DNA from: Nymphaea colorata | Taxonomy: Eukaryota; Streptophyta; Magnoliopsida; Nymphaeales; Nymphaeaceae | Assembly (NCBI RefSeq): GCF_008831285.2 | Contig: NC_045146.1 | Span: 14,461,289-14,525,288, forward strand | Reading direction: 5' to 3' | Length of the DNA stretch: 64,000 nt | Part shown: positions 39,529-52,100 of the stretch, one piece after another | Position numbering within the stretch: the stretch's first letter is position 1 | Layout of the letters: each line of letters begins with the position of its first letter | Made by a program: the position numbers and the translations under genes | The notes under the pieces: model-generated | Told to the model about the DNA's origin: nothing | Database searches by the model: none | What the model saw: the letters and a program-made list of their open reading frames with translations, nothing else

Positions 39529-42500
39529 TCAAACTGCAACAGCTTCTTTTAGGGACTCCAATATTTTGTCATCAATTTCAAATTGCATATCTTTCTTGTC
39601 CCTCCCAATGCTTACGTATTCTTCAAATCTTTCTTTCAAGTCTTCAGAAAGATTAGTACTGGACTCCCAGTCTAGTATCTCTTTCGCTGCCCTGGGCTCT
39701 GCATAGAAGTGCTGCAATGAATTACAGCCAAAAGTCAAGCTACCTCCTATTTGGTTATATAAGGACCTTAATAATTATGGAAAAATATGAGAAAACAGTA
39801 CCATATTTCGAAAAGGAAATGCTTTCTTAGAATCAACACCCACAGCTTTTGGATCATAGTGAATTATCTTAATGTTGCGACCTGCAGCTTGTGCACATAG
39901 TTTTGCCAAACCATCAAAGGTTACAGCACGATCGCATACACAATTGAAGATATTGCCATTGGCAGCGTCCGGGTCTTCAACAGCCAAAGTTAGCATGCTA
40001 GATAAGTCTCTAACATGTGAAATGTTTGTGAGCTGGATCCCTGGGCTAGGTATTGGAACGGGTCTGTCACGAACAATTCCTGAGAAGACCAAGAATGCAT
40101 ATAATCCCAAGTGAGTATAAACTTAAGCATACATTGATATAGGAAAAGAAACATGGCAAGAACATTAATTCACAAAAAAGCTAGCATTTTCTCCCTTTTT
40201 CTTCTGAACAGGACAAGCAGCTTAGATACTAACAATGAAGAAGAAATATGTGCAACCATGAAAAGTGAAAAGATCCATACTATCAAAAAACCATTCTTCA
40301 CAATCTTTGTTATTTCCAGATCCTATCATGTATTGAGGTCTAAATACAGCCCAGCTGCTGAAGGAGAGTTCCTCGATGTACTTTTCTACAGCAACATGAC
40401 CGGCATCACTTTTGACAAGATCCTGCAATGTTAAGTACCTTTTTAGTTGAAACAACATGGTATGGGACAAGGAAAAAGTTGTCACACTTGCATTAAGAAA
40501 TGTGACAATGGCTAGATGGGATCTTTTATTGGACTAATCACAAATTACTCGATGCTTGCCACAATCTTCAAGGCCTTGGGATCGGTCTCACATGATGCCT
40601 CCCCAGCCAAATGGAAGTTGAAGAAACAAATAGAAACCATGTTATACCCCTTCAACATGTGGAACTTCATCACTTGTCTTGTAAATACCAGCGCTGCTGA
40701 TAAAGAGAAACTGTTTCACACCAGCACCTTTTGCCCAATCAGCCACAGGCCTATATAAAATTTCCATCTCAGATAACTTAGCAGCATCATATGCACATAC
40801 AGACATATTTGTACAGCACAAAAAAAAGGTAGTGGGTAACTTTTTGTTGATAATGATTATCATGATAAATGATTCTAGAAGCACTTTAAAATTTATGATG
40901 ATAAGCTCCACCTCAATGTTTATGCAGCTTTACACTTAAGAACGTGGATGCCAATGTTTACTTAATATAAAAGGGAACAAATAAAGTTCAAGATAAACCA
41001 AGTACAGATGATAAGATAAAATTACTGATTTCCTCCTCTCAAGTCAATTTCGAAATTTAAAAAATATATATATATATAAAATAGTAACTTTTTATGAAAA
41101 ATAGAAAAGGTGACTATTGCTTCTAAGATTTAAATATGCATCTAGGTTTTGGACAGTTCCACAACCTTGGAAAATTTTAGTTAAACAATGACGATATGGA
41201 TTAGAGACGTAGCTATAGACATATTAAATAGCCATTTATGACCTTCACTAATGTGATCAGGCCCTCAACGAGGGTTGGATAGTTTTGTTAACCTAAAATC
41301 TAAAAATCCAGTTTTCCTTAACATCAATGTGAAGGTGCCCCTATACAAGACATGTGAACATACTTAATGGTCTCTTTCATTAATCATTATAAGGTCAAGA
41401 TCGCTATCAGTAATTTGTCAAACTTATTTATGCTTTTAATTATCTTTAAAAATTTATTTAAGCTTTTGAAAGTTATAGAAATTTAGACAAATTTTATAAG
41501 AACATGTTCATACATATGTATGTGCATGTGTTTTTGTTGGTTGACGATATCATATCGATGACTATAGACAGCGATAGTAATAACATGTGCATTGGCCGAG
41601 ACACATTGTACCAGTACCTCGCTGATGTGATATGGGGGCTGATATCAAATACTATGGTAGTGCTCGTGTCCCAAAAAGTTTACACATATATATATATGCT
41701 ATAGTGCTCGTGTCCCAAAAAGTTTACACACATATATATATATGCTATAGAGAATGAATGATGTGAGCCATCAGATCAATTTCATTGGATGGATCATAAA
41801 TTGCCGAGCCAAAATTAACTGTCATATTAAGCTATTAGCTGTCATCTACCCATCTAACTAGCTACAGGCTTTAATTTGGCTACCTGTGCCATTAACCATC
41901 CCATCAGATTTAGCTAAATTGATAATATGGCCCTTACGTTTCTCTTTCTTCGTCCTCCTTGTATTCTTGGAATCCATATTTGGTTATATGTGTATGTCGT
42001 GTCATTTTTCTGTCTTCCTCATCCTCCTCATTATTCTTTTCTTTCCATAGATCAAACTTTTCGTCCAGGCACCACCTCCACCTAGTTGCACTGAGGTGCA
42101 CCTATGCTGTTCCTAAACCTTTTTAGGCAGTACTCGCCTATCTCCTATAACTGCATTATATTATTGAACTTACCCCAAGTTTATTTTGTTCATTGAAGAA
42201 GGTAATTTGAATACCAGATTATTCATTCAGTTAACAGGAAGGAGACAAATTCTTTCTATTGATTTCCATTATACACCTTAAGATCTATTTGGAACACTGA
42301 AAACTAGTTAGTGCAACAGAAGAGTCCATCATGATAACCTTTTATCTAGAAAAACCAGAAAAGAGCCAGCACAGTTACAGTATTGTCTCCAAGGTACCAA
42401 TGTTGCTTAAGTTTCCAAGGACAGAACATGAGATTTATAAATCAAAAGAAAAATAGCAGCATGGATATTCACATTTTCACATAAATCACTAATACAGAGG

Positions 42501-43949
42501 AAGGAGTTGAATGGCTCACTTGACAGAATCTAAATCCTTGCCATTGTTATCCAAAACAACATCAAAGGCTGCCCCATCTACCAATTTACCCAGATTTGAT
42601 GGATCACCCCATATTGTCTGAGCGCCTAGATCAACAAGCTCCTGGAAGTTCACAATGGATTATGGACACAAACACATGTTGAGAAAAGAGTCAGATAACT
42701 ACATACGAGAGAGAGCAATAAGAAACAAAAATGACAATAAACAGATGCAGAACTGCTTGACACTTTCACCATAGAAGTCCAAAGCAAATTGCGGGCATAG
42801 CTAGCAAACCTATTTATTATGTTGACTTTCGACACAGATGAACCGAAGAGCTAAACGATAGAGAATGACAAAGATGCCGTAACCCTATCCAAACTTATAC
42901 AAGCCTTTAATTGTCATGAAAGATTGTTTATTTTCTCCAGGACTCAGGTCGGAAAATTTTGTTCTTTGTAAGATTAGATTTTTAGAGAATTAATATCTTC
43001 TTCATTCTTAACGAACAACATCCTTTATACCGTTGAATGCAGCCATGACAACGTGAGCATAACGATTGATATCATGTTGACAAGCTACCATGAGGAAATG
43101 AAAGAAAATCTAACAAATTTTCCATGATCCAGGTCTATATACGAGGCTAGGAAGACAACTTTGGATAAGCCAATGTGACATGAATTCTGACAACTGTTTC
43201 TTCTTAGGAAGTACAACCTGTGCAATAATTTGAAAATTGATTTTCAGTAGGAGAGTCGAAAGTTCCATGATCCAACAATCCCAATGACTTTGAGATGAAC
43301 CAAAAGGGAAGTTGATACGGTCGATGTGCTCAAAGATGCAACCAGAAATATAATTGAAACTCATGCGTGATAAGGAATTGTAACCATGTTTCTCGAGTCA
43401 CCCACAATTGGTTATATTAAAATTAAACCGTTGATTGCAACCAAAATGCAAATCCAACTGGAGTAAATAAAACTAAATATGCAATAAAACCCTTCCAAAT
43501 CAACTTTCACAAAGCGGAGGTCAGTTTGTGTTTTAAGAACTTACAGAGAATCGGTTAAAGGGAGGCTTCTTCATCTTGTCCGACTGTTCACCGCCAACTG
43601 TCAATATGGTGACGCTATGACCGGAGCTGAGGAGGTCCTTCGACAGATAAAACCCGATCACGGCATGCCCTCCACTGTTTGTGTTGACAATCAGAACCTT
43701 CTTCTTTTGCTTGTCCGAAGAAGCGAATACAGAGAAACAAGGCAACCTGGGCCGTCGTGTTGCAATGGGATTTATTGTAAAAAGCAGCGGGCGTCCAGAG
43801 AGTAGCAAAACATTTGAGGAAGAGGCAGCAGGAAAGGAAGAGATAGAAGCAAAACAAGGAGAGGTTAAAGGTAAGGATGACACTTTTGAACAGGGGAGGA
43901 AGCAGGAAGTCGTCAAAGGATGAGAAGCTAAGACAGAAGAGGACCCCAT
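39529..43949 (-). CDS. CSP41A: Chloroplast stem-loop binding protein CSP41a
   Basis: Exons (transcript order): 43949-43545, 42641-42520, 40750-40648, 40422-40281, 40079-39802 and 39711-39529; 411 codons, 410 aa, all phases consistent. CSP41a is a plastid RNA-binding protein with an atypical short-chain dehydrogenase fold. With CSP41b it stabilises plastid mRNAs and rRNA, and it was first described as an endoribonuclease. Residues 1 to about 78 are Ser/Leu-rich with few acidic residues, like a transit peptide. The mature part starts near [19 protein letters not shown] (about 82-100). Later come [55 protein letters not shown] and [13 protein letters not shown], all typical of CSP41a rather than CSP41b. 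An in-frame ATG 28 codons upstream exists, but the start at 43949 (MGSSS) gives a normal transit peptide. Intron 2 (1.77 kb) contains a tandem duplication. Confidence 0.95.
40751..42519. other. CSP41a intron 2 (1.77 kb)
   Basis: AT-rich, with no coding sequence. It contains the 41658-41749 tandem duplication. Confidence 0.7.
41658..41749. repeat. Tandem duplication, two copies of about 45 bp
   Basis: The unit TAGTGCTCGTGTCCC...AAAGTTTACAC followed by an (AT)n tail and GCTA occurs twice, at about 41658 and 41702. The second copy is two bases longer in the ACAC/AT part. Confidence 0.93.
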
Positions 43950-45368
43950 TTTTCCCTTCTGCGACCCTTTTCCTCCCTCTGTATTAGCCTCCGGGGTTTG
44001 AGGGAAGAACAGGTGGAAGTTGGACCTTTTCACCCATTTTTAAACGGTTGGCAGACGTTGCTGCTTGCTGGTAGGACAGAGGATGGCCGGTGCTGCCATA
44101 TCCACACTTCCGGATAAGCAAAAGCAAATGCGGTAATTGCTAAAAGGACCGGCAAGGGAAAGTGGCCTCCTTCCAGGTCGACAATCGAGAAGAAAAGGAC
44201 AGAGTCGGGTCTCCGTGGTGCTGATGGTTGATGAGCTGACGGCCGCGCACCCTCCTGGCTACATGGGCAGAAAATGCGTTTCACCATTGACCACAGCTTA
44301 GCTCAAAAGACTTGCTACTAAGAAACGGCATCCAGGGAGTGTCGCTCGAAATTGGCGCTCGGCTTCTTCCGTCACGGAGGCCATGAGGCAAACAGTGCAA
44401 GAGCGAATTTGGTCCATTTCCAGCCATAGCTCGCCCTGATGCGGAGCTGGTCGCGGAACCTGAATGACTCTGGGACTCGAGCTAGCTTTAAGTTTCGAAA
44501 GGTCATGAATGACAGCCAAGTGTGGCTGCTAGATCCTCGGAAAGCACCGGAGTTTCTCCAAATTTTCAGCGGTCTTACCAATATAACCGATGGACCTTTT
44601 TGTTGGCTCGTGCACGAGGGATGATATTGTTACGTTTTTTTAATATTTATGTAGGGAAAACCGTTTTCTAGATAAAATTCTAAGGTCATAAGATCATGCC
44701 TTTATACATTCTAAGGTCTTACTTTGCTTTGGAACCTAGTTTAACTTATACTACATTTTTTTTAATTTAGGTAATTGCCACAGTTTGTATTTCAGAGGAG
44801 TAATACATTATAATTTGACAGAGATTATGGGATTTAAACCTTCACCATCTTCTCACTTGGATTTATGAAACAATTTACAAATACTGAAAGTCGTTTGTGA
44901 ACAAAAACAATTTAAATATTCTCTCTTGACCAAATATTTCAGATAAATTTACACCGATGAGAATTGAAAAAACAAAACAGTGCAAGATTTTATGGGTTAA
45001 TAAATTTTAGAACTTTGAGATCATGTTTGTTTCGTTTGCCGTGGCTATGAGTTCAGATCACCGATAATTTCATATTCATAGTTTGAGGCTCGACCACTCC
45101 AATTCGACCCTAAATCTAAAGGAGCGGCGTGAATCTATGTTGAAATCTACTATTAGTTTAAACAGTGGGTTTTAGGTACTGATTTGATATCCTTTCGTAT
45201 AGAGGCAAACACGCCCTTAGGAAACTTGATTTACAAATTAAATTTTCACATTTTGTTATAAAAATGATATTTTTAAGTCTATTCAACCAATTGATTGGTT
45301 TTGGTGGCTAATCTAAACGTGCCAAGTGTCAACTTTGATTGTTTAAATATTTTAAAATTTTATTGTCA

Positions 45369-45408
<40 letters not shown>

Positions 45409-45804
45409 TTTTAATATTTTGACCGAATGGTAAAGCTGAATCATTGAATCAGCTAATTCGCCGAATTTCAGTGTTTCAAATCTAACTACAGCATTTATGA
45501 ACAAGCATCCAGCCATCTACCATCGAGCTCGAATGAATTTTTTCGTGTTTAAAAATCGAAATAATTATACCATGGAAAAATGTATGAATAATTGCGAGCA
45601 GGTTTTATAGCAGTTTCATAAACAAGAAAATGTGAACGTTGCCCAGGAGAAATGAACGTTAGGATAGAGGAAAACGCGGCGGTGGCGACCAATAAATCCA
45701 TTCCCTTACTTGCAAAACTAACCGTTGGAGCGCTCCACTCTCTCTCTCACTCTCTGGTTAGCTACCTTTTTATCTCCCTGCTTTTCTGAACCAAACTCCA
45801 GGCA
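43950..45804. other. Intergenic region between divergent CSP41a and coiled-coil genes
   Basis: GC-richer for the first about 600 bases upstream of CSP41a (likely promoter and leader), then strongly AT-rich with an (AT)n run at 45373-45406. No gene seen. Short minus-strand frames at 44030-44581 are not convincing. Confidence 0.5.
45373..45406. repeat. (AT)n microsatellite
   Basis: About 17 uninterrupted AT units. Confidence 0.97.
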
Positions 45805-47540
45805 ATGGCTACGTTGGAGGAAATGTCGCCGCCTTCCGCTCTCAATTACACGGTATTCTTTCCCTCGTCCACTTTCTTGCGAAGTATCCATACTTGTATT
45901 TTTGATTCGTGCTACGGCTGTCTTCTTCGTTTTTCTGCTTTTGATGGATCTGTGCCTTCCACTGTTGATTCTCAATTCATCTTCCATTAGCAGGACAGCA
46001 AGGGGTCCAAAGGTTTTTCTCCGACTTGTTGCAACAGCTCGTCCGATGAATTGTTGTGGAATAAACTCAGAAGCAGGACGGACCATTTTGTGGAGAAAAG
46101 AAAGAACGAAGGGTTAAAAAGGCGATCCTTTCCTGATGAAGATCCCTTGCTCTCTGAGCAAAAGGTAGTTGCTGCCATTTCTCGTGTCGTCTAGTACTAG
46201 CATAACTTGTTTTCGGAAGAAACCCGCTCTTTCTGATCGAGTTTCTGACTCTTAGGGCACTGAAGAAGCTGAAAGAAGCAGGAAGAGAATGAAGGAGGGC
46301 GATTCGTTTCTGCTGCTCAAAGGATTAGATTCGATTGCGTCTTCCCTCTCTCAGCTCACCAACTGCCTCGATTCTGCATTACAGGTACTTTTTCCTTTCC
46401 CCCTCCTAGCACTTTCTTTTATGTCCCTTTTTTAATTACACCATGAATGTTGATGACTACAAGAACGGAAATTTTTGCTGATGCTTGATATTGATACTGC
46501 TGATGACCGATGGCAGTCAAGTTGATGCATTTGTTGCTTCCAGATCAAAACCAGCTCTTGTCGATCTTAAGATTGTTTACGACATGTCGTTCATGCTGCC
46601 TTTGCTCTGTTTGAAACAGGGGGCAACGGATCTCTCTAAGCCCAGATTGGCGGAGGTGTTCTGTAGCAGAGATCCTGCAACGACGGAGCAAGAGGAAGGT
46701 CATCCAAGACAACCACCAAAAGAAGACGGGACATCCGATCGCGATCCTCTCTCTGTAAACAAATCAGGATCCGCTGCTCCTCCTCAATCCAAGGAAGAGG
46801 AGAGAGGAAAGCTGAAGAACGCCCAAAACGTGTGTCTGTTAGTCCCCCTCTGGTTTCGCCTTTATAACCCCCAAAGAAGCGCGCTTTTCAAAATTTGCTT
46901 CTCCGCATCCGATTCACTTGCACACTGCCCTCTCAAATTCTCATTTCACCGTCTCCTCTAATGTAATATTCTTCAAGGCACTTACTTAATCCGTGTGTCT
47001 TTTACAGCTCGCATGTGCAATGGCAACAAAAGCAGCTTCACTGGCACGAGAACTGCAATCGATTAAATCGGATCTGCTTTTCATGCAAGAAAGGTGTAAC
47101 CTTCTTGAAGAAGAGAACAGGAGGCTTCGAGATGGAATAGCTAAGGGCCTCAGGCCAGAGGAAGATGATTTGGTAGGTTTGCAGTTTTTGTTTTGTCGTT
47201 TTTTCTTCTCCTGGTTGCTGTTTAGATGTTCTTGTTTTAATGGTGGTGGGTGCTAAAAATATCGCAGGTGAGGCTGCAACTGGAAGCACTTCTAGCAGAG
47301 AAGTCAAGGTTAGCTAATGAGAACGCAAACCTCACGAGGGAGAACCAGTGTCTTCACCAGCTGGTTGAGTATCATCAATTGACGATGCAGGATCTCTCTG
47401 CATCACCTGATCAGACGATAGTGGAAGGGGTGCGCTTGGACTTCTCATCGCTGCCTGAGGCAGAAGAGGAGGAAGGACCGCCAAGAACCCCAAGGACCGA
47501 TAACATTGGGTTCTTATACTGTGATGGGCCTCGTGAATAG
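45805..47540 (+). CDS. Plant coiled-coil protein, function unknown
   Basis: Exons: 45805-45852, 45994-46164, 46256-46384, 46620-46829, 47008-47172 and 47268-47540; 332 codons (331 aa). Every intron falls between codons, which supports the model. No catalytic domain is visible. Residues 17-120 are polar, with a [16 protein letters not shown] segment. Exon 4 is a low-complexity Glu/Pro/Ser linker. Exons 5-6 form a strong heptad-like coiled coil (about residues 190-270) with [31 protein letters not shown] and a second stretch around [18 protein letters not shown]; then comes [11 protein letters not shown] recall this C-terminal pattern from a plant-only family annotated as GRIP/coiled-coil-like (Arabidopsis At4g02800), but I see no GRIP domain and assign no function. 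The exon 2 acceptor could lie three bases earlier, adding one Gln. Confidence 0.82.
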
Positions 47541-49148
47541 CTCAGCCCTTGCGCCTAAGACGACGACAATCCGCTGCAATGGAATATAGAACAATTTGTT
47601 TACCGCATCCGAATGATTGGCTTTAGCTCTAAAACCAACATCGGAACATTCGGTTGTTATCTGTGATAGGCGTCTTAGAGATAGCTCTTGCGACGATGAC
47701 CGCAGTGAAACAACTACTATTTGTTTATTGAAATAATATTTCTTTAATCTAAAATAATATTTCTTTAATCTAATTGCAGTATTTGTGCATTCGAATTTGG
47801 GTTGAGCACCTGTTAGTTTACAAATCAAAATTTTACCAAATAAAATTCCAACCAATAACACTTGTGGCATCCGTTAATTTTCCTTAATCACAAACATGAA
47901 GTGTTTGTTTGCAACTGAGGGACGCCAAAAATGAACTCATTCCGAGTGATATGGACTTGTTGACTTTAGAAATGCACGCGTGGGTGTTCTAGTTGTCCCT
48001 TGCTATCAAACCTTTAGTTGCCACAGTTTCTGCCTTTGAGCCATAGAATGGGTGTGCTTGAAGGAATAAAAGCAACCTTGCTCGCATGTCCACAGAGCCC
48101 TTGTGTGCGTGCTTGAAGCTCATGGGAGAAATCATTAATGTCCATATAATGGAACACCTTATGCCCTTTAATTTGAAGAAATAAACCAACCTTGCACTTA
48201 TGTCTCCAGAGCCCTTGTGTGCTCGCATGTAAATATACTTCAATGGGAGGATTACCCGATTCTTGAAGCAATAAATTATTACTGTTTACAGTCAACATTA
48301 ATAAAGGCCCAAACATAAAGTAAAATAAAATAATAAGAAAAACGCCGTCCCCGGTCTTTTGTGAGAATAAATAAGCGATATCCTCGGCTTTGGGAATAAG
48401 AAATATAATCAAGCAGTTTCATTTTAAAATTAACGTCCGCTTTACTACTTTTGCAGATATCAAAGGCTTTCACACTGGGGACTGGGATGATGATCTATGT
48501 GAATTTTGTTTATAAAGCGGATACATTATGTAACCATCCCTGGCTGCTAATGACCATGGCATGTTTTGTCAGATTGTATGTGATCCAGAAGTCTACTGGA
48601 ATCATAGAGACTCAAGCATCTAGTTCAAGGTAGGATCTTTTCGCCCAGACTTTCATTTATGGAATCGTTTCTATACATTTATCCACTGCTGTTTCATACT
48701 TACGAAGCAATATTTGCCTTGTCAACACGTGCGAGGTACTGCACCTGTCTAGAGAGAAAATGAAATGTATTCCTTCATCTCTTTCCCTACTATAAAAAGC
48801 CAGAATACCGATACCTACTACTACCTGGAACACGAAGATGAAGAGGTATAGGACAAGTAAAAGAAGATTACAATTGATAAGAGGGTAAGCTGAACGTCTA
48901 ATGTCTCTGTAGAATGTCCATGACATGGTTGACAGGCTTCAGTGGCGGCTGTCACAAAAAAGGCGGTACTGAAACATATTATCTTCATGCAAAACCAACC
49001 CTTGAAGAAAGACGGAGGTTAGAGCTGCCAAACTTGTTCAAGTTAATCCTTACACCAAATGTATGTCTTGAACAAAGTTATTTGTTCTGCCATCTCCACC
49101 AGGAAGTCCAGGCCAGGTCGGCAACAACCCCAATAAGGAAAAGCAGCT
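47541..49148. other. Convergent intergenic region
   Basis: Lies between the stops of the coiled-coil and ARIA-type genes and must contain both 3' UTRs. It contains a diverged tandem pair (48059-48249). Short ORFs on both strands show no family resemblance. Confidence 0.5.
48059..48249. repeat. Diverged tandem repeat, period about 115 bp
   Basis: A block containing AACCTTGC, then ATGTC and CAGAGCCCTTGTGTGC, and ending in CATGGGAG/CAATGGGAG occurs twice (about 48059-48129 and 48174-48249). Confidence 0.75.
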
Positions 49149-52100
49149 TCAAGCCACAGGATTTAAAGGATGAGGCCGTAATACCCTATAGAAGTAGTCA
49201 TGGATCTGAGGGATCAAGCGGTCGATTAGCTCTGCATGTCTGCAAAAACAATTTGATGTAAATCCCATATTCTATGTACTTCAAAATGCATCACTGTTTC
49301 AAATAACAGACCCACGAGTGGAGATCAAATGCACCCTTGAAAAGTGGAAAATATTTGGTCTGCATTTTGGAACACAATGCATTCTCTCAACTTGCAAAAT
49401 TTTTAATAGCCACATTTGAACATCCCCGTGCAGGATTGAGTTATGCAAAACAAAGGTCACGCTTGGAATGAGAACAATAACATAGAGCAATTATAACCAT
49501 AAATAAATAGGAAAAAAACTCCCCATCAAATACAGCAATTACTATAATATGCATAATTGTAACCATCAAATTTTATCGAAACTATTTAAATGTTCATTTT
49601 CTATCTACTTTAAACGAAATCAATAGGCTACTAAACCAGCTAACAATAACAATAAATAGCAACCAAATAATGACAACTCCAAAAAAAATCAACAACTCGA
49701 GGCATTTAAGGTATTTGATCCAACTTTTCCAAATTGCAACAAAAAGAACAACCGCAAGGCAGTAAAGGTACAATCTCCATCAAGTAAGATTAGATATGCA
49801 ACATTACCACTGTCACAGCTTCCTAGCTACCAGTATCACCAAAGAAAGAACAAGCACCACAAACCAGCAGTCATAAAACAAAAAGGCACTGGCAAAAGTA
49901 AAGCAGAGAATAGAGAGCAATCAGCTCCAAAAACCTATATAAATTTCCCACAAGATCCTATACTAGGGCCTAAAACTTGTGAAGATCACTCAGAGAAAAC
50001 CAACCAAGTTACACTAAATTGAGGACAACTAAGACCACCAGTTGGATCAGACTGTTGACTTTTACGATCTGGTTGCTGTTTATTGCCTTCAATACAGAAA
50101 AATTGAAAAGTGATTACATTCATTTGTTCTTCGACTTTTAGATTCATATAGCTTCTGAAGTCAACAACGAAACAAATTTCACCTTAGCCAGTTAGATCTG
50201 ACATATAGACAATACCACCATCACTTGCACCATTCCCTCAAAACCTAGTGCCTCTACACCATGGTCGAAAACACACACACAGAGATGCACAAGATAGTGC
50301 ACACACACAGAGATGCACAAGATAGTGCAGATAAAAGTCTCATACAATTGCAGTTAAGGCCACAGGACACTCCTATATGGATCGACATATAGAGTTACTA
50401 TGGAAGCCAAAGATTTGGCTTGGTCTTAAAGAAAATTACAAACACACCTCTGTTGAAAGGACATCTACTTTCAGGAGCAAAGTAAACAGCAATCCATGAA
50501 AAACTTAGCTTAAGCAATGTCTCTGCCTAACCTGCCCACGCTGTTCAGATATGGCCAGCCAGCAGTATCAATGATCATAAAGGAATGGTAACCACCCACC
50601 TATGTCCAGAATGGAGGCCTTTCTTAGGCCAAGTAAATTCTTTATGGTTGAGGCCACCACCATCCTGTAGTGGTGGTGTAAAGACAAAGGTGAGGTCTCC
50701 TCACAAACTGTATGAAAGACGTTAGTACAACTGGACTGACAAACAGCAAAAGCCAGACCTAAAAGCTTATGGAAATTTGATCACCCTTGGCAAAATTTAT
50801 TGTACATCAACAATCCCATTCACCAATAACAATTGCTTGAGCTCCCAAGCAGCAATAAAAGCACAGCAGCTCATAGGATATGTGCATAGATACAGAAAAA
50901 TATAGATAATGAGATAGAGATAGAGAGAGAGAGAGAGAGATAGAGACTGACCCAGGCCTATCCCTCATGTGCTCATGATGCTCCAAGAGAAAAAGGATGC
51001 ATGTGTGTCTCAAGGATATTGCATGAAAGGCTTCTGCAAGCTCATATATGTTGGCAACATTCTCTACAGATATATCCTGATCAACAAAAGAAGCTCGCTA
51101 AGAGCCTAAGACAGATTTTCTCATTAATTAAAAGTATCTTCATTATTTATATGTCATGGTTACCTGTGCAATTGCATATTCACAAAGACGTTTAAGGCCT
51201 TCAAGGAGATATTGATCTGCTGCTCGAAGCAGGTCCTGTGCAATATCCAATGTGACTTCTGCAGTGCCTGTGTATATGAATCTGTGATGGACATCCACAC
51301 AACCATTTAAAAGCGAATCATAAAGCATCCACAGATCTTCCATGAATACTCATGCAAACAAAGACAAAACTGATGGCCATTCAAAGTATCAAATGCATGA
51401 TTATCGTTACCAATTACCTCATCATTAATTCAAAGGCATCCCATCTTATATTTGGGATCTCTATATCTTTTGCATCTTTCTCCTGCATAAAATTTCCATG
51501 ACGCGTAAGAACCAAAAGAATAAGCTTATTTGAATCTATTGCTTCGTTTAAATCACATGATTCAAATGACATTTTTTGCGATAAACTCAATCAGAATGAT
51601 GTGCTCCATGTAGTCATTCTTCTCTTACATGGGACGACAGTGACAAATCAGTTTGAGCTCCTGAAGTAAAGAAGGACCAAGGCAACTAGGCAAGTACTCA
51701 TCTAAAGAAGAAAGAGAAGTAAACAATCAACAAGCAAAAGGAAAAGAGAAGACATTTGAAGAGCTTAGAGAATCCAGAGTTGAAAAAGAAAAAAGTGAGG
51801 GTGATTAATCCTTCCCTCTACTTAGATAATGATGGACCTGCATTTTGCCTTTAGAGGACTAGGCTACATTCTCATTAATGATTGCATTTTTGAACAATTA
51901 TTTAATATGTTAAGGTCATTGAACCATAGAGTTTGGACAATTTAACTCTTTTGTACCAGCACATTCTTCTTGTATGTTCTTGGTTATATTTCAATGGCCA
52001 CTTTGTATTTGTTTTGAACATTTACCATCTTGAGCATCTAATATGCTGCTTCACAGGCTTAGCCAATGGCTTAGCCAATGGCTTTGCCACATTGCACTTA

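Noticed and set aside
40510-40620. Minus-strand DPKAL-like words between CSP41a exons 3 and 4
   Set aside because: Exons 3 and 4 already join in frame with the expected family sequence, and the frame here is broken by stops.
44030-44581. Overlapping minus-strand ORFs upstream of CSP41a
   Set aside because: They lie in the presumed promoter/leader region, overlap in different frames and resemble no family.
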